A stretch of 64,000 bases of DNA from Dugong dugon (lineage: Eukaryota > Chordata > Mammalia > Sirenia > Dugongidae), in the NCBI GenBank assembly GCA_030035585.1, contig JASCZL010000064.1, positions 16,398 through 80,397 on the forward strand, read 5' to 3'. The translations under genes were made by a program, and so were the position numbers. The stretch's first letter is position 1; every line of letters begins with the position of its first letter. Shown here piece after piece: positions 21,970 to 34,927 of the stretch. The notes beneath the pieces are model-generated. The model had not been told where the DNA came from. It worked only from the letters and a program-made list of their open reading frames with translations, and did not search any database.

Positions 21970-22185
21970 CATAAAACCAAAAGTCAAGCCTATTTCCATA
22001 GAGTCAATTCTGAGTCATAGCCATCTCACGTGTTAAAGAGTAGAACTGATCCACAAGGTTTTCTTGACTGTAATCTTTAGGGCAGCAGATATCCAGGCCT
22101 TTTATTCTGCAGCGCCACCAGGTGGGTTGAAACCACCAATCTTCTGGTTAGTAGTTGAGTGCAAACCCTTTTCTGCCATGACATT
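21970..22185 (-). mobile_element. AfroSINE, longer variant, minus strand
   Basis: Blocks 'GAGTCAATTCTGAGTCATAG', 'GGGCAGCAGATATCCAGGCC' and 'CAGCGCCACCAGGTGGG' place it in the long subfamily; the head is decayed. Confidence 0.75.
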
Positions 22186-24877
22186 TAAGTTAAAAGGATA
22201 TTCAAATATTTAAGTTAAAAATGAGTAAAATTTAAAATGATATTTAAAATGTCAAAGATAATAATATTTCAGCTCAAATGTGAACTCATAAAACTTTGAA
22301 AAGGGTTTGTAGGGATTTTATTTTTCATGAAATTAGTGATGATTAAGACTGCATCAGAAAATATAAAAAAGTTGTGAGACTCATTTGAAATAAAAAAATA
22401 AAACTTTTACTACCTAGAGACAAATTTACACATATGCATTTGGTGTTATTTGTATGTTTAATTTACATATTAATTACAATATTAATAAGTACTTTTAATG
22501 TACATATAATTGCAACATTAGTTTATTGCACCCAGAAAATATAACATATGTACACTGACTCAACTATTTCTAGGAGATGGATTATTTATTTTATATTCAT
22601 CACTTTTCTCTTTCCTATATACTGTAATTTGAAATTATCAAACACATACAAAATTCTTAAATTTGGATGTTCTTCTAGTATTATAAAATAAAATGTATTA
22701 TTATTCACATTGATGTACTTTGTATTAAAACATTTACCCTAAAAAGAAACATAACAGATTCATGCACTGGCCATTTAACCCCTCCACATTAATATTCATT
22801 AATACTAAATTTTATTTTTGGAACACAAATTGGGCACAAAATAGACGCTGTTTCTTTTTACAACTAAGCATGCACTTTAGCCGTTTTCCACTATCATACT
22901 TTACAGTACCTTGATCTGGGGCATAAAAGCTAGCAAAGGATTTGCACTTGGAAGACTGCATCTCTCTAGTTTACTGAAACACAATAAGTGCTATTATTTC
23001 CAAGAATAACCCTAATATATATTAGCATAAAGTGGTACTCAACTTTTTTGTTTCTCTTTGTTTACTAGTCAGCAGTACAACACTAGAAGATAAAGAAAGG
23101 CAAGAATCACGTCTACTTTAACCATGACTGTATTCCCCCTTTTGTGTGAAGTACAGTAGGTGCTCCATGATTACTTGTCAAAAGAATGAATGAGTTACTA
23201 AGTTCTAGTCATTCACAGAGAATAAAAGAAGCTTTGTGTGTTCACTTTTTGAAGTCTCTTTAATCAACTACCAGAACAATGTAGACTACTTGGGTGGAAT
23301 TTACATTCCTGCATATACTATTACATAAATCCTGTACTCTGTTGTCAATTTTATTTTACCGTCATTTATTGTTATTGTTGTGTGCTGTTGAGTCTACATA
23401 ACAAATAATTGCATAAACTTTGTTTCTCAGAATTGATTAACCACATGCCTAGCTATGAGCCAAATGAATCCAAATACACAATTTAGTTACACTGTTGAGG
23501 AGCAAATATAGTTTTACATACAACATAAAGAATTATAAAACACAAGTCTTTTTTAACAATATTCTGTAAACAAAAACTTATTTTTGTCATCCAAGGATGA
23601 CCTGACCTGACTGGCCTGAGTCCTGTTCTGTCTTCCTGTGACAAACAGCTCAGCAATCAATCATAGCTCATGGGAGCTGCTTGGATCCTTTTTCCTATTA
23701 TATATAAAGTAGTTTTTTATTTTTTTCCCAATGTACTGGACCCAAGCACATCCACACACGTGTCTAACAAATTACAGTGTCTGAATACTATAGGGATCAA
23801 AATGTTGTATTTCAATACAAAACTCAAAAGACAAATGACCTAAGACTGATGTTATGTTTTACAAAACAGTTCTAACTATGGCCCACGTAGATGTAAGTAT
23901 ACTCCAGCCATGTCTTGACTTTTATCCAATTAATCTAACTTTTTGTTCCAAAGTAAGCCTTAAAATGGCAATTTTTCTGTGTTAAGTCAGTCACATTGCT
24001 TATTGAAAAGAAAGACAAGGACAAAGGAGAATTTCCAGAAAAGAAATGACCTGCAAAAAGAGAGGGAAATTCCTAATAAAGATGATAGTTTTGAATCACA
24101 TTTTTTTTTTTTAATTACAAACAAGTAGGCCAGCTACTTTTTTTTTTTTTCCCAGTGTCTTGAAAACTAGTCCTTAAATTGCCTAGAGTAACGTAAGAGT
24201 GACAATGCTATTTATTTAGGAACTCTAAATGAACTTGTCTGAATATGCTTCAGAGTGAAGTAATCACATGGCACTCCACATATCTAATGTTTGTTCCTTC
24301 TGCAGTTGTCCTGTTTGTTATTCAAACAGACACAGACAATTTAGCTCCCCAGGAGAGCTTTTTTGGCACAAAACGGTAAAAGTTTGCTTTATTCTAAAGT
24401 ACATAAAACAACAGAGTAAATGGCAGCCAAGAAGAGGAAGTCGTGACTACTGGCAGGCACACTGTCACTCACCTTTTTCTAGTGAATTAATTTGCCATGA
24501 ACATCAGAAATAGCATCCTTCGTGTCAGAGCAAAACCGTTAGATCACCATCCAGAGAATGGACAGGAATTACGTAGACATCTAGGAACTCTAATGCCACA
24601 GTAATTACAGTCTTCCGTAACTGAATGGCTCAGGAGTCTTACTCATCTGTTGTTTTAACTGATGGACATCTGTCTGTTTAATCTGCAGCCCCTGTGTGGT
24701 TATTTAAAATGCCAACAGATGCAAGAGAGTCAAAGAGGGTGAAACTAAGTTTAAATGAGAAAAGTTTGGCTGGTAACAGAAATGAAGTTAGATTAGATAG
24801 AAAGATGATAGCGAGAGAGAGATAATTTATTACACATAGTTATTCAGTGCTCATCTATCCTTCCGTTTACACTGCCT
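22186..24877. other. AT-rich unique DNA with an L2 tail fragment at 23100-23196
   Basis: No gene is recognised. 23100-23196 ends 'CAGTAGGTGCTCCATGATT' and 'AAAGAATGAATGAG', which is like the 3' end of L2. Two T-runs (about 24100-24112 and 24139-24151) are simple repeats. The 81-codon frame at 24268-24513 has no recognisable domain. Confidence 0.45.
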
Positions 24878-25107
24878 CTGACACCAAAAGCCAAAAGCCA
24901 AGCCAGCTTCCATCAAGTTAAAATTCCAACCCATGGCAACCACGTGTGTGCGGAGTAGAACTGCTCCGTAGGGTTTTCAATCAAGGCTGTGACCTTTCAG
25001 AAGCAGATCACCAGGCCTTTTTTCCAAGGCACCTCTGGGTGGGTTCAAATCCTCATCTGTTCAGTTAGTAGTTGAGTATTTAACCATTTGCACCACCCAG
25101 GGACTCT
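24878..25107 (-). mobile_element. AfroSINE, longer variant, minus strand
   Basis: Contains 'CATGGCAACCACGTGTGTG', 'CAAGGCACCTCTGGGTGG' and 'GCACCACCCAGGGACTC'. About 230 bp, the long form. Confidence 0.85.
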
Positions 25108-26249
25108 GGCACCCGAGTAGGACTTTATTAACTTGTGCTCATGGGTAGTGTAATAGCATCTATTGAGGTTCCCCTGGCTCTCATTTCTGCCCTCAGTCTA
25201 TCTTCCACATCAAAACCAAAAAAAAAAAAAAAATCCCATAATAACACTATAACAATGTCGCTTCAAAAGAAGGGTCATGAAACTTTAAAATTTGGTGCAG
25301 ATGAGCTGTGTTTTCTTTCTACACTTACCATGTGCTTTCCTTGTGAAATGCCTCTTCTGGTGACCTCCCCTGTCTTCCCTTTTTGAAATCCTAGTTATTC
25401 TGCAAGGCCCAGATCATATGTATTTCATGTAAGCACAATGAGATTTGCAGGAGATAGGAGGAGACTCTTCATTTTGTTTTGCATTGTTCACTGTTTATAA
25501 GTGTGCTGTATGTGAATTATCCATTCTTTCTTACCTTATATTGTTAACGAGAGGTTGAAAGTGGTGGAGAAAGATGTTCTTTCTTTCCAAGCTTTTGCAG
25601 AGTATTTCATGAGTTTCCAATCTTTGCTTGTTCACTTAGATGGAAAAATATATATATATGTATATATGAATTAAAACACTGTGAAATTTGTCTTACTGAA
25701 ACATTTTCAGTTACTTAAAAGACAAATAAGATGATCATTTTCTCTCTCACCAGGCAACTTCCCTTCAAATGACTTTGTAATGTCACTGAATATAGAGCTC
25801 TGCTGAGCAGGGAATAGAAACATTGATGTCTGTGGAAACGTGCTAAAGAACTCCTTGACATTTTGTGTCTGGCACTGTAAGGAAGTTTACTTACGAAAAA
25901 GTTTTTTGTGATGCTCATCAGGCATCAAATGTTCTATTTTTTTCTTACAAAAATAAAATAATTATGTGCAGCGGTGTACATGTATATATCTGAGTAGAAA
26001 GAAAACCAGTGGGAAATGAGGGCAAGAACTAGAGAAGTGTTACTTTTTTTATTTTCTATCATCTTGAGGCTTGACAGAGAAAAAGGATTAAGTAGAAATA
26101 AAATAATTTTCTGACTACAAATCTGTAAATCAGGGGTTAAAAGAGAATATTGAGATCCTACTAAAATAGAGTGTTTCCTTTAACACTACTCATGCAATCC
26201 GTTTTCTAATGCCGATTAAGCTACACAAAATGTATCCCAAATAGCCCAC
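25108..26249. other. Unassigned DNA with an A-run and a TA microsatellite
   Basis: An A-rich run at about 25216-25233 and (TA)n at about 25646-25668. The sequence at 25380-25500 loosely resembles L2 but is too eroded to call. No gene is seen. Confidence 0.4.
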
Positions 26250-27345
26250 TTTGCAGTCGACCCGCCCTTATGATCCTTCATTATGCTGTCACCATCTTAC
26301 AGTTGGACTCCTGCAAGAGTCTGAGAAGTGGAAAATCCTGCTTCCCGTCTTTCCTTCTCAAAACTATTTGCTACCTGGCAAAGTGATCTTGGTGAAACAG
26401 CATCATGTCTTCAGCAAGGGAGAAAGCATGCCACTCCTGTGGTCAAAAGCCTCCAGATTTGTTCCCCAGAATCTCAAACACTTGATCATTACTACATGAT
26501 CTTCCTCATATCTGCTTCTCTGAAATTATTACCTCCCAATCGTCCTGTCAGGCCCTCTGCTCGGGTCAAACTGGAATCATTGCCATTCCTCAGAAACACA
26601 CTACCTGGAAAGTTCCTGTCAAAGACTTCCTCCTGACTATTCACTCCCTGGTTTCATTCCTGCCTCTCTTCAGGTGGCTCCATTTCAGTCTTCTCATATC
26701 TCTCTTTTAAGACAGAGCATTCTTCTCCCAGAAACCCTAACACAGTATCTTCCTTTATTGTTATGTTAACACAATTTCCACCTGAGACTACAGTATACAA
26801 ACAATAATAAGATTACATCTCTTCCTAGTCAACTTCCTTCTCCAGTGGCTGCTTCCCATTGCACTAAAATGAAATCCACATGCTTTTTCAGTGGAAAAAG
26901 ACATCATATATGATATGGATCATTCCCATATCTCTGTACTACTCATCACACACCCTTGTAACTATTCACTAATGTTGCTCCAGCCATTCCGATTTTCTTA
27001 CATGTTTTGAACTTACAAAACTAGTTCCTTTTTAAAGGTCTTTATATTCATTTGTCCTCTGCATAGCTTATTCTCTCATTATATTCAGGTCTAGTGACAT
27101 TTCTTTATTGAGGCCTGCCTTAATCACAGAATTAAAATACAACTTCAAATCATTCTCTATCGCCTTATCTTGATTATTAATTTTTCATGGCATTTATACT
27201 TACTTTATACGTACACAGCTATATTATTTTATTTCTGTGCACCTCAATAAAATGAGAATAGGAGCTTTGGTTCTTTGGGTTACCACTACATTTTGGCTCT
27301 TAATAGGGGCTCAATAAATACGTTGAATGAAAAAATGATCAAGGT
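26250..27345 (+). mobile_element. L2 LINE 3' part
   Basis: Old LINE2 tail. Recognisable blocks are 'CTCAAACACTTGATCATTAC' and 'CTGCTCGGGTCAAACTGGA' (ORF2 end), then 'GCCTGCCTTAATCACAG', 'GCATTTATACTTAC', and the terminal 'GGGGCTCAATAAATACGTTG' followed by AATGAA. Scattered stops; the frames at 26251-26636 are pieces of it. L2 is ancient and inactive in placental mammals. Confidence 0.75.
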
Positions 27346-27799
27346 ATTCATAAATGATTTTCTTTAAACGCTACACATGAAAGATTGACAGGAACACATG
27401 ATTCTAATTGACTCAGAATTATGTCACTTTTGAAGAATTATGTATTTTTTCCTCATGCGAAAAAGAAATTTGACTTGGCATCTCGCTTGGGCAATTCAAT
27501 TTGGTGTGACATGTGATTAAGGAAAAAATAGATAACATATAGCTTCAACAAAAAAATTAATAAAAGATCTTCCTGATCTGACATTACAATTGTAGCATTG
27601 TAAGGTACAAACATAAAGAAGGCAGATCAGATAACAGTCGTATAAGATTCTCAACACAAGAACTTTCTTTATGTGTCCATTTAGTTCTGACACCATTTTT
27701 TCCTTTGGCTCTCTTCTTCCCTCGCAGAACGTCCCCACCCTGAATTAGAAGCCCTTTGCTAAATGCAACCAGAACATCTTGTGTCCTCTACCAAAATGT
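27346..27799. other. Unique DNA, nothing recognised
   Basis: No gene or repeat signature. The 73-codon minus frame at 27517-27738 has no recognisable domain. Confidence 0.5.
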
Positions 27800-28018
27800 T
27801 TAAAGCAAAATCAAACCAGTTGTCATGGAGTTGATTCTGACTCATGGCAAACCCATGTGTTGCAGAGTAGAATCATGCTCCATAAAGTTTTCAGTGGCTG
27901 TAAGATTTCAGATATAGTTAGCCAAGACTCTCTTCTGAGGTGCCTCTGGGTGAGTTCAAACTGCTAACCTTTCAGATAACAACCTGCTGTGTAACCATTT
28001 GCGTCACCTAGGGACTCC
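27800..28018 (-). mobile_element. AfroSINE, longer variant, minus strand
   Basis: Blocks 'GGAGTTGATTCTGACTCATG', 'GAGGTGCCTCTGGGTGAG' and 'CACCTAGGGACTCC'. Same subfamily as 24878-25107. Confidence 0.85.
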
Positions 28019-28337
28019 ACCCAAATAGTTATTTCACTTTATTTTACCTGCTTGTTGAAGTTTCTTTCTTCCTCTAACAGTTGGTTGCCTATGAAGCAAA
28101 TGTATCTTATGCTTCTAGGCCTCTCATTTGCTGGGCCATTTTCAAGGCCCTGGTTATTGAGTATTGATAGATGAAAGATCATTTAAAATTCGTCTCTGTA
28201 CATTAAATCTTGAAATGCCCTGAATTCTTATCGATGGTATAAGAAATAATCTTGATAGGAGTTTTACCAAATTTAACAACAAATCTAAAATGTATGTGAT
28301 GTTAGGAATAATCAGTTCAAAACCTGATATAAAATTT

Positions 28338-28540
28338 GGTGGCACTACAGTTAAGCTCTTGCTGCTAATCAAAAGGCTAGCGATTCATACCCACCAGCTG
28401 TTCCACAAGAGAAAGACATGGAGATCTGCTCCCATAAAGATTACAGCCTAGAAAACCCTATGGGGTGGTTCTACTTTATTACATGGGTCACTATGAGTCA
28501 AAACTTGACTCAACAGCACCTAACGACAACAATAATAAAC
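28338..28540 (+). mobile_element. AfroSINE, plus strand
   Basis: Begins with a worn head ('GGTGGCACTACAGTTAAGC'), carries 'GATCTGCTCCCATAAAG' like the copy at 15251-15451, and ends 'CTTGACTCAACAGCACC' with a CAA-rich tail. Confidence 0.85.
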
Positions 28541-30499
28541 TATAGTAAAATAAACAATCTTAATAGAGGAAAAATCAAATTGTACATGTTCTTTTTAAGT
28601 CTCATCTTCTAAAAAAAATCACTATTAGAAAGTCAACCACAACTGGTCAGATTATTCTTGAGAAGCAATGCTTACACTAGAAGACTCTTACCTCTTTTTA
28701 ACACTGAGGAATAAATGTCATAGGAAAAGACATAATGCTTGGTTATCAGTTCCTCTGTGACCAAATCTTTACTGAATTCTTCTCTGGAAATAATCACTGG
28801 TATTTCCTTAGAAGAGGCATTTGAGGTGTTTTTGTTTATACAACACTCAGTTATTATATACCAATGAAGCAGATTCACCTAGTATATTTGTTATAATATA
28901 AATCTGAGTTACTGTTCTCTAAAGGGAAGGTGCAGGAGTACTTGGGAAAAAGAACTCAGTGGGCATTGGAATCATAATCAGTCTTATGTTTTTCACAGTT
29001 TTAAATGAGGCTGACTCTGGTCTCATTAAAAGAAACCATCTCTCTTCACTTGTTATGCATGAATATCACAAATTACTAATCCCAATTTAGATTAATGGAA
29101 GGTAAATTTTAGGTTTCTCTGTAATCCCCACTATTACTCCATTTTAAGGCAGCCTATAGTGGCTGAGATCAAGATCCTAAGACCATGGAACCATGGAGAA
29201 AAAAGCAAAAATTAGTTAGTAGGCTAAGAAGGAAAAAAAAGAAAAAATGAAGTAGTACACATTAATATTTAGCTTCTTTTTGCTGAGGACAGACCATGTT
29301 TCTCTTCTGAGTCATTATGTCTATCAAGTCTGATCATATACATAGCTGCTGATCAGTACATGTTTGCTGAAGTTAATTGACCGATACTGAAAAGACGTTG
29401 AATATGTTTTATTATTTATTCATGTCTCAGCTTTTATATCTATAGAATGAGGGGCTTGAGCCAGATATGCCTGAAATTCAATCCATTGTTAAAATTTTGA
29501 TAGGATCCTATATAATGAGGTGTGTTTACAATGCACAATGTATCAAAAATGAAGTAGCTGAGTTACAAAAATTAGATTATAAATATGCAGATGTGATTTT
29601 TTTAATGTATGTTGATCCATTTCTACCTGATAAAATTCTACCTGGCATAATATCATGTTTTTATAATAAAGATAATGTATCAAAAAAAGATAAATTCAAT
29701 TTATTTGGAACCAAAATTCTGCATATCTGGAAGCATGGATTTTTATAAATAATTTCAAGATTTTATCACTACGGTGAAGCTGTGTAAATGACAACTATAT
29801 AACACTTTATTCTCTCAGTCTAAGATACAGGTTAAAATGTCGGGTAGTCAGAAGTCCATAGTACTCTAAAAGGATAATGTATCTTCAAAGATTAAATAAT
29901 GTATACTTTTTAAAGGTTTTGTAATATTCAAAATGAGTCAGGGGGAAAAAAACTTGGAACAGGCTGAAAATGTGTTTTCCTTCAAGATTAATGATAGCTT
30001 GGAATATGTCAAATACATCCATTTATTAAAGAAGTTTTACTTTAAAAACTTTTAATAACTGACAACTGTTCTTGTGACCAGAGTCACCTTAGTCCCTGTG
30101 AGGAATGATCTCTCCTTCCTACTAAATCACACCACATTATATGACAAGGCCTATGATGTGTTAGTGGCCACATGCTGACTGAGCAGCTGTACAAAATGAA
30201 TTAAAACCAAACTGTGAAAACATCTAACTTTGTAAAGTTTTTAGAATGTTTAATGAAGACAGGCAGAAGAAGACAAAAACATGAAATAGCAATAGATATT
30301 TATAATTAACCAAAGGAATGAATGATTTGAGCATGTTTATAATTAAAATTTTATAAATTATCTTTGAATGAGAAAGTTTATTTTTATTATAAACAGATTA
30401 CATTATGATGTAAATTCTTGTTGAATGGACGGAAGCATTTGGAAAATGGCAACAATGAAGAAAAATGTTATAGAGAAACATTTATCAAGATGAGATTAC
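28541..30499. other. AT-rich unique DNA, nothing recognised
   Basis: No repeat ends and no convincing exon. The 93-codon plus frame at 29467-29748 (MPEIQSIVKILIGSY...) is A/T-codon rich with no known domain; I treat it as chance or an unrecognised old element. Confidence 0.4.
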
Positions 30500-30510
30500 T
30501 GACTTGATCA

Positions 30511-30691
30511 GGAGTGCTGGTGGCACGCTGGTTAAGCTCTTGGCTGCTAGGTTTGAAGCCACCAGTCTGCTCTGTGGGAAAAAGATGTGGCAATCTGCCT
30601 CCATAAATATTAAGCCTTGGAAACCTTATGGGGCAGTTCTACTCTGTCTATAGGGTCACTGGCAATTTTTTTTTTTTTTTTTTTGGTTGAT
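30511..30691 (+). mobile_element. AfroSINE, plus strand, with T-rich tail
   Basis: Flanked by the 11-bp duplication tgacttgatca (30500-30510 and 30692-30702). The body ends early ('GGTCACTGGCAA') in a run of about 20 T instead of the usual tail; an expanded T-run has replaced the final ~30 bp. Confidence 0.88.
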
Positions 30692-30829
30692 TGACTTGAT
30701 CAATAGGTGTTAAAGAAGGCCCAGGATTCAAAGATAGTTACAGAAGAGAATCAGCTGTTATCAAGAGAAAGCAGCAATATTAATTCTAATTATATGAAAA
30801 AAATTTAATTCTTTGACATCTGTTATAGT

Positions 30830-31631
30830 TATCAATGTATTGCCTTTCAGCTCCAAATTTGCTCTTCTGTATATACTTTGTGATAATGGACAAAACTCCA
30901 TTAAAATTTTCCCATTTATAGTGAGTCCAGTGTTAAGTTCTCTCAGTAGAGTTTTCTGGAGGAATATTGCAGGAGGAAGGAGTGCTCCTACATTTCCAGT
31001 GGCTGCACAGTTGACCTGCATTGTGGGTGTTGGAACTGCCCCACTGACGCACCTGGAATGTGTGCTTCCTTGGCCTCCTTGAGGTCATCCCCATCCCGCA
31101 GCCATCTAAAATACAGACACTGCAAGATGCAGTACTTATGCCTACACCAGCAACCCGCATCCCTCTGCTCTCCACCCCCAAGTCCCCTAAGATTTATCTC
31201 CCTTAGCCCTTCTGAGTCTGCAACCCTGTTAACACTACAGTGTCCTGACACTAACACCATAGATTCCAGTCCTTCTGCCCACAGCAACAGCCCTGTTCCC
31301 TTGTTATACCCACATGCGTGATTAGCTGTGGTATGCCATGTATCACTTTCTGTGCTTGGGAGGGATGCTTCCTGCTTGCCTAGCAACTGTGGAAGAGTTC
31401 TGGCCTAGGCAGACCAGTGAACTTCTTTATGATTCAGAAGCCTGAACATTCTCTAAAAAAATCTCAACCTAGGTTGGGCAGTGGGCTCCCCTTTCCAGCA
31501 TGTTCTTCCCAGGTACTCTCTCTAAGTTCTAAGAAACCATATAGAGTTGTCTTTTAGCGTAGGATACATTAAACTTCCTCTATTTATATCACTGTGTGGT
31601 TTATATCTCTTGACTGGATCCAGAATGATAC
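30830..31631 (+). mobile_element. ERV-L-type LTR, plus strand, 5' boundary uncertain
   Basis: The right end is fixed by the primer-binding site that follows. A poly-A signal variant (ATTAAA, about 31569) precedes a U5-like end 'CCAGAATGATACA'. The 86-132-codon frames on both strands (30761-31386) overlap each other in this GC-richer LTR and show no protein family. I cannot see the left end clearly. Confidence 0.5.
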
Positions 31632-32330
31632 AAAATTGGTACTAAGAGTGGCCCCAGAAAATAAGTCCCTAAAAATAGGATTTTGAAAATTCATTTCATT
31701 TTGAACTTAAGTTTGAGCACAGTGCTGAGCTCCTTGCTGGCAGGAAGTGGGATGGTAGTAACCCATGGCATGCGGTGAAATCATTATTGAGCTATTTCCT
31801 GTAGTTCATTTGCTGATGTATCAACTGAAACATGCACGTAGGGATATCACGTGCTGCTGCACTTGACTGTTTTGATAAATAATGATAACTCTAAGGACTA
31901 TAATGTGGAGTGGATTATTTTGAGTGGCAGTAGCTTGCCCTCTGGATTCTGAGAGGACTAGCCTTCTATGCTAGAAAACACTACGATAGCCTTATCATCT
32001 TTTGAAGATACGTTGGGTGATGCTCATTTTCTTCAGGATCCACTACAACCACCCAGTGTTGCCACTAGGCCTATAACTACCACCAAATGTCAGCATGTTC
32101 TGGGGGATTAAGTAACTAGAAGTCCTTAGTACTTTAAATACATGCATATAATATGAGCCAGGAGGTAATGACTTACACACTAACAGAATTGTAATAATTG
32201 ACTTATATATATTGGCAGAAACCTTAGAACATATATGGAGATGGATTCTAAGGGAATTAGGCCAAGGCAGGCAAAACACCACAGTAGATCAGGCTGAATT
32301 CATTGATATGAGTATATTTTAACCAGAGAT
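31632..32330 (+). mobile_element. ERV-L primer-binding site and gag-region remnant, plus strand
   Basis: 'AATTGGTACTAAGAGTGGCC' directly after the LTR is a tRNA-Leu-type primer-binding site, comparable with the one at 11353-11369. The following ~700 bp is consistent in position with ERV-L gag ('CACCCAGTGTTGCCACTAGG', 'GCATGTTCTGGGGGATTAAG') but has no long open frame. The pol region is absent. Confidence 0.55.
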
Positions 32331-32334
32331 TCCA

Positions 32335-33100
32335 GAAATTGATATCATATTCATTATTTCTTAAACATTGATTCTGAATACTACTCTCCTCTGTCCCCCT
32401 CTGAGACTCCAATTATACTAATATTATACCTTTTTCTCCCTTCACTTACAGAGTTTTTTTTCTAAACTTTTTGTTCAAATATTTCTATTGACATTCTCCA
32501 GTTCACTAATAGAATCTTCTATCTTGTCCAGTCTGTTATTAAATACGTCTATTGGGTCCTTGATGGCACAGTGGTTAAGAGCTCGGCTACTAAACAAAAG
32601 ATCAGCCGTTCAAATCCACCAGCTGCTCCTTTGAAAACCTATGAGGCATTTCTAGACTGTCCTATAGGGTCACTATTAGTCAGAATGAACTAAACAGCAA
32701 CAAGTTTTGTTTTGTTTTGTTTATTGGGTCCTTAAATTCAATTATTGTTTTCTCAATTCTAGATTTCACATTTTATTTTGTTTATATTGATTACGGTCTT
32801 GTGTGATTCTCTATCATGCATCTAATTTTTAACACATTAATTACTTTGTATTTAAAGTCTATTGCTGATAATTCCAATAATGGTATTATCTTTGGCTATA
32901 TTTTTATTACTTTTCTTTTTCTTCCTGATCCTGAATATTTGAATACTGTGGACATTAAGTGTGAGTAATTCTATAGGCTCTGCATGATGTTGTCTTCCTC
33001 AAGAAAAGCTTCACTCTTCTCTCTTGTTGACAGATATAGTAAGGCATATTACCTTAATTTATTCATGGCTGTTTTGCTGGGGATTTTGTTATTGATTTTT
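32335..33100 (-). mobile_element. Ancient L1-derived stretch, antisense, split by a SINE
   Basis: T-rich text such as 'ACATTCTCCAGTTCACTAAT' and 'ATCTTGTCCAGTCTGTTATT' is typical of old L1 sequence read on the opposite strand. It is interrupted by the SINE at 32562-32721 and continues after it. Strongly decayed; the family is uncertain. Confidence 0.4.
32562..32721 (+). mobile_element. AfroSINE, plus strand
   Basis: Head 'GATGGCACAGTGGTTAAGAG', tail 'AATGAACTAAACAGCAACA' and (GTTTT)n. Flanked by the perfect 12-bp duplication tattgggtcctt (32550-32561 and 32722-32733). Confidence 0.92.
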
Positions 33101-34030
33101 TTTTTTAAATCTATCTACTTGTGGTTTATCTCCACTCCTTTGATGTAGCCCTTCAGGGATCACAACTGAATGTCTAACTCACTCCCATGTTGTGTGTCAC
33201 AGACTCCAATCTTCATCTCCTCGGCATTGTGAGACTGCCAAAAATTCTGATCTGGTTGTCATCAGATTTTGCTTAGATGCATAGCGTCTTGCCCTGCATA
33301 TGTCTTCAGAATAAAGCATTAAATGACAGGCAGTCTAACTTCTCTGAGCCTTTTACTTACAGATATCGCCACTCCTAAATTGTTTACTTCCTCATCACTC
33401 CAACCTCCATTTTTTCTCATTCTATCACTGTAAAATTATAAAAATATCTGCTGTTTTCTCTCTTTCTTGGCAAATGTTTGGATTCTTGGCTTCATGCCAA
33501 GTGTCATTAACTGGCAAACAGCCCCAACAGGAAAATGACTTGAAGATTGTTGATCCAATTCTCTGTAAATTTTTTTTTTTTTGGAGCCTGCCTTTAAGTT
33601 ACGACTGCCATGGAAGAACTTCAATTCCTTCGAATTAATTCTTCTTTGTTTTTTTTAAAATCCAGATTTGTTTTTGTGTAGTTCTGAGATGGAGTGCTCG
33701 TCTTCCGTAAGATACCCCAAAATAATAAAACCAGAAATATCTTGTCTTTATTTATATAAATTTTCAATCTAGACTCTAAATTTCATTAGAATACAGACAA
33801 GATTTTGATTTCTACTTATTTATCTCAAGTATCTATTGCAGTTCTTGACTTGGTAAAAGGATTTTATTATATATATCAAGGAGTTAAAACTACACACAAG
33901 GAAATTAAATAGAACATTGCTCTAGTAATAGTGCCAAGAATAATGGTGGCTTTGTCTTAGATAATGTCATGGGGGTGGGCAGCACTAGTAATTAAGAAAT
34001 TTTTAATTGTCCAGGTGTATTTTCAAGGAT
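33101..34030. other. Unassigned DNA
   Basis: No gene or confident repeat. T-runs at about 33098-33107 and 33569-33581 are simple. The minus frame at 33436-33624 is short and featureless. Confidence 0.4.
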
Positions 34031-34041
34031 GTTGCCCACTA

Positions 34042-34206
34042 AAACCCAAACCCAAACCTATTGCTGTTGAGTTAATTCTGACTCATAGTGACCCTATAGG
34101 ACAGGGTAGAACTTCCCCATAGAGTTTCCAAGAAGCAGCTAGTGAATTCAAACTGCCTACTTTTGGTTAGCAGCCAAATGCTTAACCACTGCACAACCAG
34201 GGCTCC
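34042..34206 (-). mobile_element. AfroSINE, minus strand
   Basis: Short form with tail 'CCTATTGCTGTTGAGTTAAT' and head 'CACAACCAGGGCTCC' (plus-strand reading). Flanked by the perfect 11-bp duplication gttgcccacta (34031-34041 and 34207-34217). Confidence 0.93.
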
Positions 34207-34217
34207 GTTGCCCACTA

Positions 34218-34915
34218 GGAATCATAAAAAAAAAAGTTCTCAGTACTAAAAACATCTGTGCTTCTTCTGAACAACTTGATGTTATGAGTGCTATAATTCT
34301 CATAATTTATTCTGTTTGTTTTTAATGTAGCTCTTCAGGAATACAGAAATAAATAACATTATCTTTAGTTATTTCATTGTGCTTTTTGGGGTACCATTTA
34401 TAATTTGTTTTATTTTAATTTTCCTACTATTGTTTTTGCTTTGCCTCCATGGCATTAAATATATAAATTCTAGTGGGTTGTTTCAAATCTTTTTGTGTAA
34501 AAATTAAAAGCTAAGTGAATAAATACATACCTAAAATGAAAACCCAAGGCAAAAGATAGAGACCCTCTCTTTCCCAACCTAATTATTTTTAAACCATATT
34601 CATAATTTACATAAAATAACTTTATTAGTAATACAATACCCAAACAAAATGGCCTTAAAGAATAAGGAATTTATTATCTCACGTTACAAGTAGCCAGGGT
34701 CAGTGAAGTGCCATAGTTGTTTTGCTTGGTATTTTTATGTTCTCAGGGCTTCAGTTCAGCTTTTCTGTAATTCCCCTGCCTTTTCCTCCTTAATACATGA
34801 TAGCTATACATCTCTGACTATTTTATACTTACACAACAATATCAAAAGGAAGCAAGGACATATTTTTTTTTTTTGTACTAGATGGGGAAAAAAAGAGAAA
34901 AAAAAAACTTTCTCA
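34218..34915. other. Unassigned AT-rich DNA
   Basis: No gene. The part at about 34655-34700 ('AATAAGGAATTTATTATCTC') loosely resembles the edge of a transposable element, but nothing can be fixed. The 162-codon frame 34703-35191 starts here and runs through the next SINE, which explains its length. Confidence 0.35.
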
Positions 34916-34927
34916 CAACCATTCAGA

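Noticed and set aside
29467..29748. 93-codon plus frame starting MPEIQSIVKILIGSY
   Set aside because: A/T-codon rich, with no domain, paralogue or promoter context; likely chance in AT-rich DNA.
30761..31386. Several overlapping frames of 82-132 codons on both strands
   Set aside because: They overlap each other in a GC-richer LTR-like region, as expected where stop codons are rarer.
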